The notes under the pieces: generated by a model | The model's input: only the letters and a program-made list of their open reading frames with translations | Told to the model about the DNA's origin: nothing | Database searches by the model: none | Shown: positions 14,909-24,970 of the stretch, one piece after another | Layout: every line of letters starts with the position of its first letter | Numbering within the stretch: the stretch's first letter is position 1 | Made by a program: the position numbers and the translations under genes | Assembly: GCF_015863205.1 (NCBI RefSeq) | Contig: NZ_JACBXQ010000003.1 | Location: 186,001 to 250,000, forward strand | Source: Facklamia lactis | Lineage (GTDB): Bacteria > Bacillota > Bacilli > Lactobacillales > Aerococcaceae | Direction of reading: 5' to 3' | Length of the DNA: 64,000 nt

Positions 14909-16771
14909 CTATTCTGCACTTTCATTGGCAAATGTAATTATTTTTTCTTTTAATTCACGAGGCTGTTCTATATACTTTTTCAGACTCTCTACAAATTGTA
15001 ACGTTTCTTCCAACGGAATGGAAGCCACACGACCAATAAATATTTGATCATTTAGTTGATTTTCAACTAATTCGGAGTTGGTCAACAATTCTTCATAAAG
15101 CTTTTCTCCTGGGCGAATTCCCACTTCTTCAATACCAATCTCACTAACCGTATATCCCATCAACAAAATCATTTTTTTAGCTAAATCTAATATCTTAACC
15201 GGTTCTCCCATGTCAAGAATAAACACCTCTCCTCCTTCGGCAAAAGCTCCAGCATATACTACTAACCTACTTGCCTCAGGAATTGTCATAAAATATCGAA
15301 TCATTCTAAAATCTGTAACTTGTACTGGTCCACCAGCTAAGATTTGCTTTTTAAAAGCCGGTACCACACTTCCTCTACTTCCTAAAACATTCCCGAATCT
15401 TACGGCGCAATAAGTAGAATTAGATTTCTCATTCATCCCAGTGATAATCAACTCTGCTACTCGTTTCGTAGCCCCCATAATGTTAGGTGGTTTCACTGCC
15501 TTATCTGTGGAAATCATGACCATTTTAGGCACTCCAGCTTTATCCACTGCTTTGGCTACATTATAAGTCCCAATAATATTGTTTTTATATGCCTCCACTG
15601 GATTTGATTCCATCAAAGGCACATGCTTATGAGCTGCAGCATGATATACAATATCCGGTTTTTCTTTTTTAAAAATTTTATAAATTCGATCATAGTCTTG
15701 AATATCAGCAATAATCGGAACATATTGCGTCATCCGATTTCCAATGTTGACCTCGTGATAGATTAGATAAATTGAATTTTCTCCATGTCCTAAAAGTAAC
15801 AATTTGGCAGGGTTAAATTTTGAAATTTGACGCACAATTTCCGAACCAATCGAACCACCGGCTCCGGTTATCAATATTTTCTTACCTTCTATCTCATTTC
15901 GTAATCGTTCCTCATTCAACTCAATCTCTTTGCGTCCTAAAAGATCTGCAATATTAATTTCTCTTACTTGATTATTATCGTTATGAATACCAAGCAAAAC
16001 CTCTTCCACCGGCGGCATATTGTAAACTTTAATATCTAATTCATTACATTTTTGAAGAATCTCTTCATATTTTTCAGGTTTTAAAGAAGGTATCGCGATA
16101 ACAGCCTTGCTTACTCCAAATTCTTCGGTAACTTCTGGTAATTTTTCTAATCCCCCGACGACTTTGACCCCACCAAGATTTAATCCTACTTTAGACGCAT
16201 CTTCGTCAAAGATTGCTACGACATTTTCCTTGCCTAGATGTCTACGCTGAGAACTCATATACAGTGAACCGCCATCTCCAGCACCAATTAAAACAATATT
16301 TTCTATCTCACTATTTTCATTAACATAGCGATTCCCAAACCTTTTAAAATAAATAGTCTGCCAAATCAATCGTAGTCCTACCACTAAAATCGCGGACAAG
16401 CCACTCATAACCACAGCATAACGAATGGGAAACTGTTCAATTATAAAGCTACAAATCGTACCACTTAAAATATTCGCAATAATTACAATAACGAATAAAA
16501 GCGATATATCACTCATGAGGGCATAACGATTAATCCTTGTTCGAAGGTTCAGTAGTGAAGAGATGAGATTATAAAAAATAAAACCTAATAAAATATGTAA
16601 TAGATATAGCGATAATCCTTCTTGAAACAGCCCATAAAAAATGGCCCTTGTTGCAATAGAAGCCAAGATAAACGCTAAAAAATCACTCACTAACCAAACT
16701 GTTCTTTTTTGAAAAAATGACATTTTATCTACTACTTCTACCACTTTACTGGTTAAACTTGTCTGTGTCAT
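14909..16771 (-). CDS. Membrane-bound nucleotide-sugar 4,6-dehydratase/epimerase (CapD/PglF-like)
   Basis: A 620-residue protein with four N-terminal transmembrane helices (about 25-125), a first Rossmann-like domain (VLIGAGDGGS near 165) and a catalytic SDR domain beginning ITGAGGSIGSEI near 300. The catalytic region reads STDKAVKPPNIMGATKR: the threonine-Asp-Lys triad typical of CapD/FlaA1/PglF 4,6-dehydratases, which make UDP-4-keto-6-deoxy sugars from UDP-GlcNAc. It is the first gene of the module and probably supplies its first sugar. Length matches PglF-type enzymes. Confidence 0.93.
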   Translation of the reverse strand: MTQTSLTSKVVEVVDKMSFFQKRTVWLVSDFLAFILASIATRAIFYGLFQEGLSLYLLHILLGFIFYNLISSLLNLRTRINRYALMSDISLLFVIVIIANILSGTICSFIIEQFPIRYAVVMSGLSAILVVGLRLIWQTIYFKRFGNRYVNENSEIENIVLIGAGDGGSLYMSSQRRHLGKENVVAIFDEDASKVGLNLGGVKVVGGLEKLPEVTEEFGVSKAVIAIPSLKPEKYEEILQKCNELDIKVYNMPPVEEVLLGIHNDNNQVREINIADLLGRKEIELNEERLRNEIEGKKILITGAGGSIGSEIVRQISKFNPAKLLLLGHGENSIYLIYHEVNIGNRMTQYVPIIADIQDYDRIYKIFKKEKPDIVYHAAAHKHVPLMESNPVEAYKNNIIGTYNVAKAVDKAGVPKMVMISTDKAVKPPNIMGATKRVAELIITGMNEKSNSTYCAVRFGNVLGSRGSVVPAFKKQILAGGPVQVTDFRMIRYFMTIPEASRLVVYAGAFAEGGEVFILDMGEPVKILDLAKKMILLMGYTVSEIGIEEVGIRPGEKLYEELLTNSELVENQLNDQIFIGRVASIPLEETLQFVESLKKYIEQPRELKEKIITFANESAE

Positions 16772-16914
16772 TTACTTTAACTCCCTCCTAACATCAATTT
16801 AGTCATTTTGGATTGATGCGGAAATATAGTATATTAAATCTATACTAACACTCTCCCATTTTACCGGTCTTCTCATTTTTTTTCAACGAATTATTAAGTT
16901 TTCTTTATTAAATG

Positions 16915-16950
16915 GACAAAAAATAAACCCGTACGTATTGTACGGGTTTA
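16915..16950 (-). terminator. groEL terminator
   Basis: The stem AAACCCGTAC/GTACGGGTTT is followed by TATTTTTT on the minus strand, 20 bases past the groEL stop. It separates groESL from the polysaccharide module, whose own promoter must lie in 16772-16914. Confidence 0.85.
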
Positions 16951-16968
16951 TCAACTTAAAATATTTGA

Positions 16969-18606
<1,638 letters not shown>

Positions 18607-18612
18607 CTATTA

Positions 18613-18879
18613 TTATTCAATAACTGCTAAAACTTCTTTAAGTTCAATAATTGTGAAGTCTTCATCATTATCTTTCACTTCTGTAGCTGAATATGATTTA
18701 TAAATTACTTGGTCGCCTACTTTAATACCATCTTCCGATTCAATTTCAGGTCCAAGCGCTACAACCTCTCCAATTTGTTGTTTTTCTTGAGCGGAGCTTG
18801 GTAATACGAATCCACTTGCAGTAGTTTCTTCAACCTCTTTTGCTTTTATGACAATTTTTTTTGCTAATGGTTTTAACAT
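18613..18879 (-). CDS. groES: Co-chaperonin GroES
   Basis: An 88-residue GroES, slightly shorter than the usual 94-97. The N terminus LKPLAKKIVIKAKEVEETTASGFVLP contains the mobile loop that binds GroEL. VVALGPEI and GDQVIYKSYSATEV are family hallmarks. First gene of the groESL operon. Confidence 0.98.
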   Translation of the reverse strand: MLKPLAKKIVIKAKEVEETTASGFVLPSSAQEKQQIGEVVALGPEIESEDGIKVGDQVIYKSYSATEVKDNDEDFTIIELKEVLAVIE

Positions 18880-18922
18880 AGTAGTCCCTCCAACTTCATA
18901 TTTTTATTTGTGGTCAAAAGAA

Positions 18923-18949
18923 TTAGCACTCTTTGATCATAAGTGCTAA
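18923..18949 (-). promoter_or_regulatory. CIRCE element (HrcA operator)
   Basis: TTAGCACTC-N9-AAGTGCTAA matches the CIRCE consensus TTAGCACTC-N9-GAGTGCTAA with a single mismatch. It lies between the groES start and the -10, so HrcA would repress groESL. Confidence 0.95.
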
Positions 18950-18957
18950 TTACATTT

Positions 18958-18980
18958 ATTATAATAGACCATCTTTGACC
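18958..18980 (-). promoter_or_regulatory. groESL promoter with a CtsR-like heptad repeat
   Basis: A perfect -10, TATAAT (18963-18958). Immediately upstream, GGTCAAA-GAT-GGTCTAT (18980-18964) fits the CtsR direct-repeat operator GGTCAAA-NAN-GGTCAAA with two mismatches in the second heptad. The -35 is poor (TTGCAA at a 20-base spacing). Dual HrcA and CtsR control of groE is known in streptococci and enterococci. Confidence 0.6.
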
Positions 18981-19012
18981 AAATTGCAAGTCTAATACTC
19001 AAATTAGATAAA

Positions 19013-19041
19013 CAAAAAACCAGCTGTATTTCACAGCTGGT
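19013..19041 (-). terminator. rex terminator
   Basis: The stem ACCAGCTGT/ACAGCTGGT is followed by TTTTTTG on the minus strand, just past the rex stop and upstream of the groESL promoter. Confidence 0.85.
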
Positions 19042-19055
19042 CAGATCATAAGTGT

Positions 19056-19697
19056 CTATTCCATGCTAAGATTTGCTTCATCCTGATTAATAAAATAAAT
19101 CAAGGTCTGTAATTCATTCGTTAAATCTACATTTTGGATTCTCACATGGCTAGGAACTTCAAAACGAAGCGGTGTAAAATTTAAGATTCCTTTAATACCT
19201 GCAGCTACCAAACGATCTACAATTTCCTCAGCGAATTCTTGAGGAACAGTTAAAATCGCTACGTCAATGGCTTGAATTTCTAATTGCTCTTCTAATTCCT
19301 CGATCGAATAAATGGGAATTCCAGAATGAACAGTTCCCACTAAATCCTTGTTAACATCAAACCCTGCACCAATTCTAACATTATTTGATTTTCTAAAATT
19401 ATAATTCAATAGCGCATTTCCTAGAGACCCAACTCCTATTAAAGCGGTAGTTGTCAAACGATCCTGATTCAATGTTTTTCCAAAAAACTGCAGGAGATAC
19501 TCTACATCATACCCATAACCCCTCTTGCCAAGTGCACCAAAGTAAGAAAAATCACGACGAATTGTTGCACTATCCACTTTTACAGCTTCACTTAATTCTG
19601 TTGACGAAATTCGTGTTTTACCCGCATTGTGAAGGTATCGCAAATAGCGATGATAAATGGGCAAACGTTTTGCTGTAGCTCTTGGTATATCTTTCAC
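19056..19697 (-). CDS. rex: Redox-sensing transcriptional repressor Rex
   Basis: A 213-residue Rex. The N-terminal winged helix ([20 protein letters not shown], the recognition segment) is followed by the NAD(H)-binding Rossmann domain with [11 protein letters not shown] and the conserved [10 protein letters not shown] near the C terminus. Rex represses fermentation and NADH-oxidation genes when NADH is low. The placement beside groESL and ydiF matches the Bacillus ydi region. No clear Rex site was seen in front of its neighbours. Confidence 0.97.
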   Translation of the reverse strand: MKDIPRATAKRLPIYHRYLRYLHNAGKTRISSTELSEAVKVDSATIRRDFSYFGALGKRGYGYDVEYLLQFFGKTLNQDRLTTTALIGVGSLGNALLNYNFRKSNNVRIGAGFDVNKDLVGTVHSGIPIYSIEELEEQLEIQAIDVAILTVPQEFAEEIVDRLVAAGIKGILNFTPLRFEVPSHVRIQNVDLTNELQTLIYFINQDEANLSME

Positions 19698-19927
19698 CTT
19701 GTTACCTCCATTAATATTTTATTTTTCAGTTCGCTTGTATTTTTAATCACAATATATTTAATACTAGTATACCATCAAATACCAATACTTCCAAATAAGT
19801 TCTGTAAAAATATTGAATTTTTCACAAAGTTTTAATATTTGTGAGCATTTTTGCATTCAACCCTCACATCTAGTGAGATCTTTCTTTTAATGCTATAATT
19901 ACTTCGATTATAAAGGTGGTTATAAAA

Positions 19928-21904
19928 ATGATTTTATTACAAGCAAATAATATTAGCCGGCGCTTCGCTGATTACACATTATATGAAAATGTCAACTTTA
20001 GCATCCAAGAACGCGATCGTATTGCTTTAGTTGGACGTAATGGAACAGGAAAATCAACCCTAATTAAACAGATAATGGGAAGCGAACCCATCAACAACGG
20101 AAATTTTACTCGAGCAAAAAAACTAAAGATCGGTTATCTTGAACAACATGTTGCAATCCATTCGAATTTAACTATCTGGCAAGAAATGCTTTCTATTTTT
20201 AAAGAGCCTTTGCTTTTAAGAGATAGAGCTCAAAAGGCTGCAGAAACAATTGCACAATTCGCCCAGGTTGGTGATACTTCATCATCAGAATACCATGAGG
20301 CTGTGCAACTGTATGATCAGCTTCAAATAGATTTAGAAAATCAAAATGTTTATCAGATAGAATCTGATATTAGAATGGTTTTACACGGTTTTCGTTTCTA
20401 TGAAGAAGATTATGACACTCCTGTTCAATCTCTTTCCGGAGGGCAAAAAACCCGCCTAGCCTTGGCGCAAATCCTTCTAAAGGACTATGATTTACTCATT
20501 CTAGATGAACCGACCAATCATCTAGATATGGAGACGCTCAATTGGTTAGAGAAGTATCTACTTTCTTATAAGGGAGCACTATTGATTGTTTCCCATGATC
20601 GTTATTTTCTCGACAAAATTGCCAATCAAGTTATTGAGATTCGCAATCATCAAGCTCATCTTTACAAAGGAAATTATTCAAACTATATTATTGAAAAACA
20701 GGCACGATTAGAACAAGATCTTAAAGAATATTCAAAACAGCAAAGTGAAATTGCTAAACTAGAAGACTTTATTCAAAAAAATATTGTACGAGCTTCCACC
20801 ACTAAACGTGCACAAAGCCGCAGAAAACAACTTGAAAAAATTGAACGAATCACCCCTCCAAAACAAGATGCTCAAGCACCTCGCATCCAGTTTAAGGCTG
20901 AAAAAAAATCAGGAGATCGTGTTATTGAAGCAAAAAACCTTGCCATTGGTTACCAAAAAGACTTTGTTATCGCAGATAATATTAATTTTGATTTAAGACG
21001 ACAACAAGCGATAGCAGTTGTGGGGCCAAACGGAATCGGAAAAACAACTTTACTTAAAACCATTCTTGGAGAACTCCCCACTTTATCAGGAAATGTAGTT
21101 ATCGGAAGCAATGTCAGTATTGGTTACTATGCCCAAAATGTTAATACATTAGATGAGTCCTTGACCATCCTAGAAACACTTTGGCAAGCTCATGATAATA
21201 TAGATGAATGGAAAATTCGCTCTATTCTAGGAAGCTTTCTTTTTAGTGGCGAAGCAGTTGAAAAAAAAGTTTCTCTATTAAGTGGTGGTGAAAAAGCGAG
21301 ACTAGCACTTGCCCTACTCGCAACCAACCATGATAATACTCTTTTATTAGATGAACCTACTAACCATTTGGATATTGATTCTAAAGAAGTTCTGGAAAAC
21401 TCACTAATTGAATTTGATGGCAGTTTGTTTTTCGTTTCACACGATCGATATTTCATCAATCGAATCGCCACTCAAATATTAGAGATCACCCCTGAAGGTA
21501 GTCAATTGTACTTAGGAGATTATGACTATTACTTAGCTAAAAAAGAGGAAGAGGAAGCATTCAATACTCAAACAGAAGTAGAAGTGCCCATAGAAAATAC
21601 TGAAACTGATAAAACTTTCTCCTATAAAGAAAATAAAAAGCTCAAAAGCGAATTACGCAAAATACAAAATTTAGTCAACAAAGCATGGAAACTCACTGAA
21701 TGCTTAGAAAATGAAATCACTCAGATTCATATTGCAATGACAACTGCTGCTAATAATAATGATCAAGAGCAACTATTAGCACTAGATTTAAAACTTAAAG
21801 AAACACAAAAACAAACTGAAGAAGCTCTTAATCAATGGGAATATCATTCGCTATTATTAGAAGAGTTTTTAGAACAGCATCCTCATTTAAAAACGTCTCA
21901 ATAA
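19928..21904 (+). CDS. ydiF: ABC-F family ATPase, YdiF-type
   Basis: A 658-residue soluble protein with two ABC domains and no membrane segments. Domain 1 has GRNGTGKSTL, LSGGQKTR and LILDEPTNHLD; domain 2 has GPNGIGKTTL, LSGGEKAR and LLDEPTNHLD. The interdomain linker (about residues 245-320) is charged, as in ribosome-binding ABC-F factors, and the C terminus is a coiled coil. Such proteins act on stalled ribosomes. AAAGGTGG selects the ATG at 19928. It is divergent from rex. Neighbourhood (rex, tsaD, groE) supports the YdiF subgroup. Antibiotic-resistance ABC-F is less likely given the context. Confidence 0.88.
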   Translation: MILLQANNISRRFADYTLYENVNFSIQERDRIALVGRNGTGKSTLIKQIMGSEPINNGNFTRAKKLKIGYLEQHVAIHSNLTIWQEMLSIFKEPLLLRDRAQKAAETIAQFAQVGDTSSSEYHEAVQLYDQLQIDLENQNVYQIESDIRMVLHGFRFYEEDYDTPVQSLSGGQKTRLALAQILLKDYDLLILDEPTNHLDMETLNWLEKYLLSYKGALLIVSHDRYFLDKIANQVIEIRNHQAHLYKGNYSNYIIEKQARLEQDLKEYSKQQSEIAKLEDFIQKNIVRASTTKRAQSRRKQLEKIERITPPKQDAQAPRIQFKAEKKSGDRVIEAKNLAIGYQKDFVIADNINFDLRRQQAIAVVGPNGIGKTTLLKTILGELPTLSGNVVIGSNVSIGYYAQNVNTLDESLTILETLWQAHDNIDEWKIRSILGSFLFSGEAVEKKVSLLSGGEKARLALALLATNHDNTLLLDEPTNHLDIDSKEVLENSLIEFDGSLFFVSHDRYFINRIATQILEITPEGSQLYLGDYDYYLAKKEEEEAFNTQTEVEVPIENTETDKTFSYKENKKLKSELRKIQNLVNKAWKLTECLENEITQIHIAMTTAANNNDQEQLLALDLKLKETQKQTEEALNQWEYHSLLLEEFLEQHPHLKTSQ

Positions 21905-21936
21905 TAATTCCCTGACTTCTCATAATAAAAGTAAAC

Positions 21937-21985
21937 AAAATCTCCTATCTCATTCCAGTAATGGAATGAGATAGGAGATTTTTCT
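21937..21985. terminator. Very strong terminator
   Basis: A perfect 21-base stem (AAAATCTCCTATCTCATTCC arm) with a four-base loop, ending in a T run on the plus strand. It lies between convergent ydiF and tsaD. Confidence 0.9.
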
Positions 21986-22074
21986 CAGACAAATATCTCT
22001 TCATAACAGTCTTCAACAAAATTATCCTTTTCTCCAAAAAATAAATCAACCATTAAGAACATATAATATTTTAT

Positions 22075-23097
22075 CTATAACATTAGACCTGGCTTCGCAT
22101 TGATCGTTAAATTTGAAAACTGTTCTTCACAAAATAAAGGATAAGCAGCAGCACCTATCATTGCCGCATTATCTCCACAAAGTGATAAGGGCGGAATTAA
22201 CATTTCAACCTGAGAAAACTCTTCATCCATCATTTTTCTTAACTGGGTTCTAATACCTGAATTAGCTGCTACACCTCCAGCCAGAACAAATTGCTTAACT
22301 TGAGGATAGGTTCTTAAAGCTCTCCGAACTTTCGTCTCAATGACTTCAATGACTGCTAATTGAAAACCTGCTGCCAAATCTGCCGATTGAATAGTTTCAC
22401 CTCTCTGATTAGCATTATGAACTATATTCATCACCGCACTTTTCATTCCTGAGAAAGAAAAATCTAAATTCTCCTCATCTATCATTGCGCGAGGAACCTC
22501 ATAAACTCTCGGATCTCCTTTTTGAGCTAACACATCAAGATATTTACCAGCTGGATAAGGCAAATCTAATAAACGTCCTACTTTATCATATGCTTCTCCG
22601 ACAGCATCATCTTGAGTTTCACCGACCACCTCAAATCGATGATCTCCCTCCATATAAACGAGTTCCGTATGCCCACCACTCACAATTAGAGCCAATAAAG
22701 GAAATTTTAATTCACTCATGAAACGACTGGAATATATATGCCCAGCTAAATGATTAACCGCGATCAGTGGCTTGTGATAAATATAAGCTAATGTTTTCGC
22801 TGCTGTTACTCCAACTAACAACGGGCCCACTAATCCGGGCCCTTGAGTTACTGCAACCGCATCAATTTGACCCCAGCCGGAAATGCCGGATTTTTTTATC
22901 GCCATTCCGATTAATTGACTAATTTGTTCTACATGGTGCCGACTGGCCACTTCAGGGACAACACCTCCAAAACGAACATGACTTTTTACTTGTGAAGCCA
23001 CTATATTAGCTTTTATCGATGACCCATTTTCAATAATTGCGACACTTGTTTCATCACAAGAGGATTCAATCGCTAAAATGAAAATCGATTTATTCAT
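22075..23097 (-). CDS. tsaD: tRNA threonylcarbamoyladenosine (t6A) synthesis protein TsaD
   Basis: A 340-residue Kae1/TsaD protein of the ASKHA fold that transfers threonylcarbamoyl to A37 of tRNAs reading ANN codons. It shows the N-terminal LAIESSCDETS, the metal ligands in HHVEQI and HLAGHIYSS, GGHTELV and the C-terminal CGDNAAMIG. AGGAGG precedes the ATG. It works with TsaB, encoded two genes upstream in the same apparent operon; tsaC and tsaE are not in the window. Confidence 0.98.
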   Translation of the reverse strand: MNKSIFILAIESSCDETSVAIIENGSSIKANIVASQVKSHVRFGGVVPEVASRHHVEQISQLIGMAIKKSGISGWGQIDAVAVTQGPGLVGPLLVGVTAAKTLAYIYHKPLIAVNHLAGHIYSSRFMSELKFPLLALIVSGGHTELVYMEGDHRFEVVGETQDDAVGEAYDKVGRLLDLPYPAGKYLDVLAQKGDPRVYEVPRAMIDEENLDFSFSGMKSAVMNIVHNANQRGETIQSADLAAGFQLAVIEVIETKVRRALRTYPQVKQFVLAGGVAANSGIRTQLRKMMDEEFSQVEMLIPPLSLCGDNAAMIGAAAYPLFCEEQFSNLTINAKPGLML

Positions 23098-23107
23098 ATA
23101 ACCCCTC

Positions 23108-23560
23108 CTATAAAAGCTTTAATTGCATAATATATCCCGATTCAAGTGGTTGATGATAGTAATTAGGTCGAGTTAAGATACGTTTAAAACCAAACTTTTT
23201 GTATAAACAAATAGCTGATTGGTTACTCTCCCGAACTTCCAAATGGATAAATTTAATACCTGTTGAACGCATACAATTTATACTTTTTTCTAAAAGCGCT
23301 GAGCCATAACCACAAGAACGGAATGCCTGGCCTATTACGATATAATTAATGCTAGCCTCATCCAAGACTTCCTGCCAACCGCAATAACCCATTAATGTAT
23401 TTTCTGAATATAACAAAACAATTCTTGATAATGGATTAGCTAAATCTGAATCTGTAAGATTTATAGACCAATTCAATATACTTAAATTATTTTGATAAAT
23501 AAACTCTTTTTCACGTTCAGAAAGCTGAGCTTTCCCGTCTTGATAATAATATAGTTCCAT
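23108..23560 (-). CDS. rimI: GNAT N-acetyltransferase, RimI-like
   Basis: A 150-residue single GNAT domain. The acetyl-CoA pyrophosphate-binding motif A is in AFRSCGYGSALLEKSI, and motif B covers LEVRESNQSAICLYKKFGFKR, the segment shared by RimI enzymes, which acetylate the N-terminal alanine of ribosomal protein S18. Its place between tsaB and tsaD is the classic rimI position. Its start overlaps the stop of the preceding GNAT gene (TAATG), so the two are coupled. Confidence 0.85.
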   Translation of the reverse strand: MELYYYQDGKAQLSEREKEFIYQNNLSILNWSINLTDSDLANPLSRIVLLYSENTLMGYCGWQEVLDEASINYIVIGQAFRSCGYGSALLEKSINCMRSTGIKFIHLEVRESNQSAICLYKKFGFKRILTRPNYYHQPLESGYIMQLKLL

Positions 23561-24153
23561 TAAAAGCCTTCCTCAAATCCCAATAGTTTTTTAAGATATA
23601 GAGCCGCTTCCCCATTATCATAATAATCATTTTTTATATGTTGAATTTTAAATCCATATTTAAAATATAATTGCTGCGCTTTAAAATTTGACTCTCTCAC
23701 TTCTAAGGTTACTTCATTTTTATTTAAATATAAACTCGATTTCAACCAAAATTCCAGCAAGTAAGAACCTAACCCTTGACTATGACAATCAGGAGCCACC
23801 ACCAGATGGCTAATATGCGACCTATTCATCACAAAGCGCCCAATTACCATCCCCACTAACTTCCGTTTATTTTCATCACCCTTCTTTTCCAAAAGGATAT
23901 AAACGCCATATCTATTTCGATTCCAGTCCCTACTAAAATCAACAAGATCCCAAGCTAAGTAGCCATCGTAGCCTTTTCTTTCTAGTTCTACAATATTAGG
24001 TAAGTCTTCCTTTCGTGCAAATCGTAGCACAAATCGACTTGCTTCAGACGAATCCTCTGTTTGAAAAGCTGGATAATGAACCATAAGAGGCTCTAACTTA
24101 ACCATTTGCTTATGGAAAGTCCGATTCATAAGAGTATTCAATATATCCTTCAT
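23560..24153 (-). CDS. Second RimI-like GNAT acetyltransferase
   Basis: About 197 residues. The GNAT fold begins at FVLRFARKEDLPNIVELE. Motif A is VAPDCHSQGLGSYLLEFWL and motif B is LEVRESNFKAQQLYFKYGFK, so it belongs to the same subgroup as the downstream gene. The N-terminal 45 residues are an extension. The start is uncertain: ATG at 24153 follows GAGGAG at a long spacing and overlaps tsaB by 44 bases; ATG at 24105, just past the tsaB stop, is the alternative. Tandem RimI-like genes suggest division of labour between S18 and another substrate. Confidence 0.75.
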   Translation of the reverse strand: MKDILNTLMNRTFHKQMVKLEPLMVHYPAFQTEDSSEASRFVLRFARKEDLPNIVELERKGYDGYLAWDLVDFSRDWNRNRYGVYILLEKKGDENKRKLVGMVIGRFVMNRSHISHLVVAPDCHSQGLGSYLLEFWLKSSLYLNKNEVTLEVRESNFKAQQLYFKYGFKIQHIKNDYYDNGEAALYLKKLLGFEEGF

Positions 24154-24886
24154 CTTGATTGACTTCTCCTCTATTACGCTCCGCCCATTCTTGTTCAGCC
24201 AAACTAGCATGTGCATAGTAAGGAACTAAAAGATCCACATCCTTTTCACGACTACATTCCACTTGAAAAGTATGAATTGTGTTTGGCCATGACCGCGGTT
24301 CTAGCACAGTATGAATCTTATATGAACTACTTTCTAATCGGTTCTCTACCATTTCTAGCAATTCTCGGTCTACAAGGTTAACAAAAACAAGATTTTCTAT
24401 TTGATTATTAGCAAGGTAGGGAATTAACTGTTGATTGATCCAGTCCTGCCAATCCTGATGGACATCCTTCATAACATTTTGATAGATATGTTTATTCCAT
24501 CGATAAGCTCCAACATAGACACTTCCTCTCCTTGCATCTATCATTGGAATGAGCAATGTCTTTACATCAAACGTACAAACTTGGCTAGCTATCAAGGAAA
24601 GACTGGAATAAGTATATAATTTACAATTCATCATTTTGGCCCAAACTTTGGCCATTGTAATTCCAATTCTAAGACCTGTATAGGATCCCGGTCCTCTTCC
24701 AACGTAAATTTCATCCAAGTCCTCTGGTTTCCATCCTACCCCTTGAATAACCTCTTGAATAACTGGTAGTAAATGTTCTCCGTGCTGCTTTGAAACATTA
24801 CATTCAAAATGCGTAAGCACACGACCGCTTTCAAATACAGCAACGTTTAAATTATCGCCAGAAGTATCAAATGATAACTGCTTCAT
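24110..24886 (-). CDS. tsaB: t6A synthesis protein TsaB
   Basis: A 258-residue TsaB, the partner that nucleates the TsaB-TsaD-TsaE complex. The N-terminal LSFDTSGDNLNVAVFE and the diagnostic VGRGPGSYTGLRIGI are clear. It probably heads the tsaB-GNAT-rimI-tsaD run. No terminator is visible between it and proS, 84 bases upstream, so read-through from the T-box promoter is possible. Confidence 0.93.
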   Translation of the reverse strand: MKQLSFDTSGDNLNVAVFESGRVLTHFECNVSKQHGEHLLPVIQEVIQGVGWKPEDLDEIYVGRGPGSYTGLRIGITMAKVWAKMMNCKLYTYSSLSLIASQVCTFDVKTLLIPMIDARRGSVYVGAYRWNKHIYQNVMKDVHQDWQDWINQQLIPYLANNQIENLVFVNLVDRELLEMVENRLESSSYKIHTVLEPRSWPNTIHTFQVECSREKDVDLLVPYYAHASLAEQEWAERNRGEVNQDEGYIEYSYESDFP

Positions 24887-24970
24887 AGATCCTCCTTTAC
24901 ATCAAACGAAATTAAATCATCCAAATTTATCTAAACTCAATAAGATCAGTCATTAAAAGCACCCTTCTTA

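Noticed and set aside
19830-19870. Rex operator upstream of ydiF
   Set aside because: TTGTGA occurs, but the partner half-site is misoriented or too degenerate for the TTGTGA-N6-TCACAA consensus.
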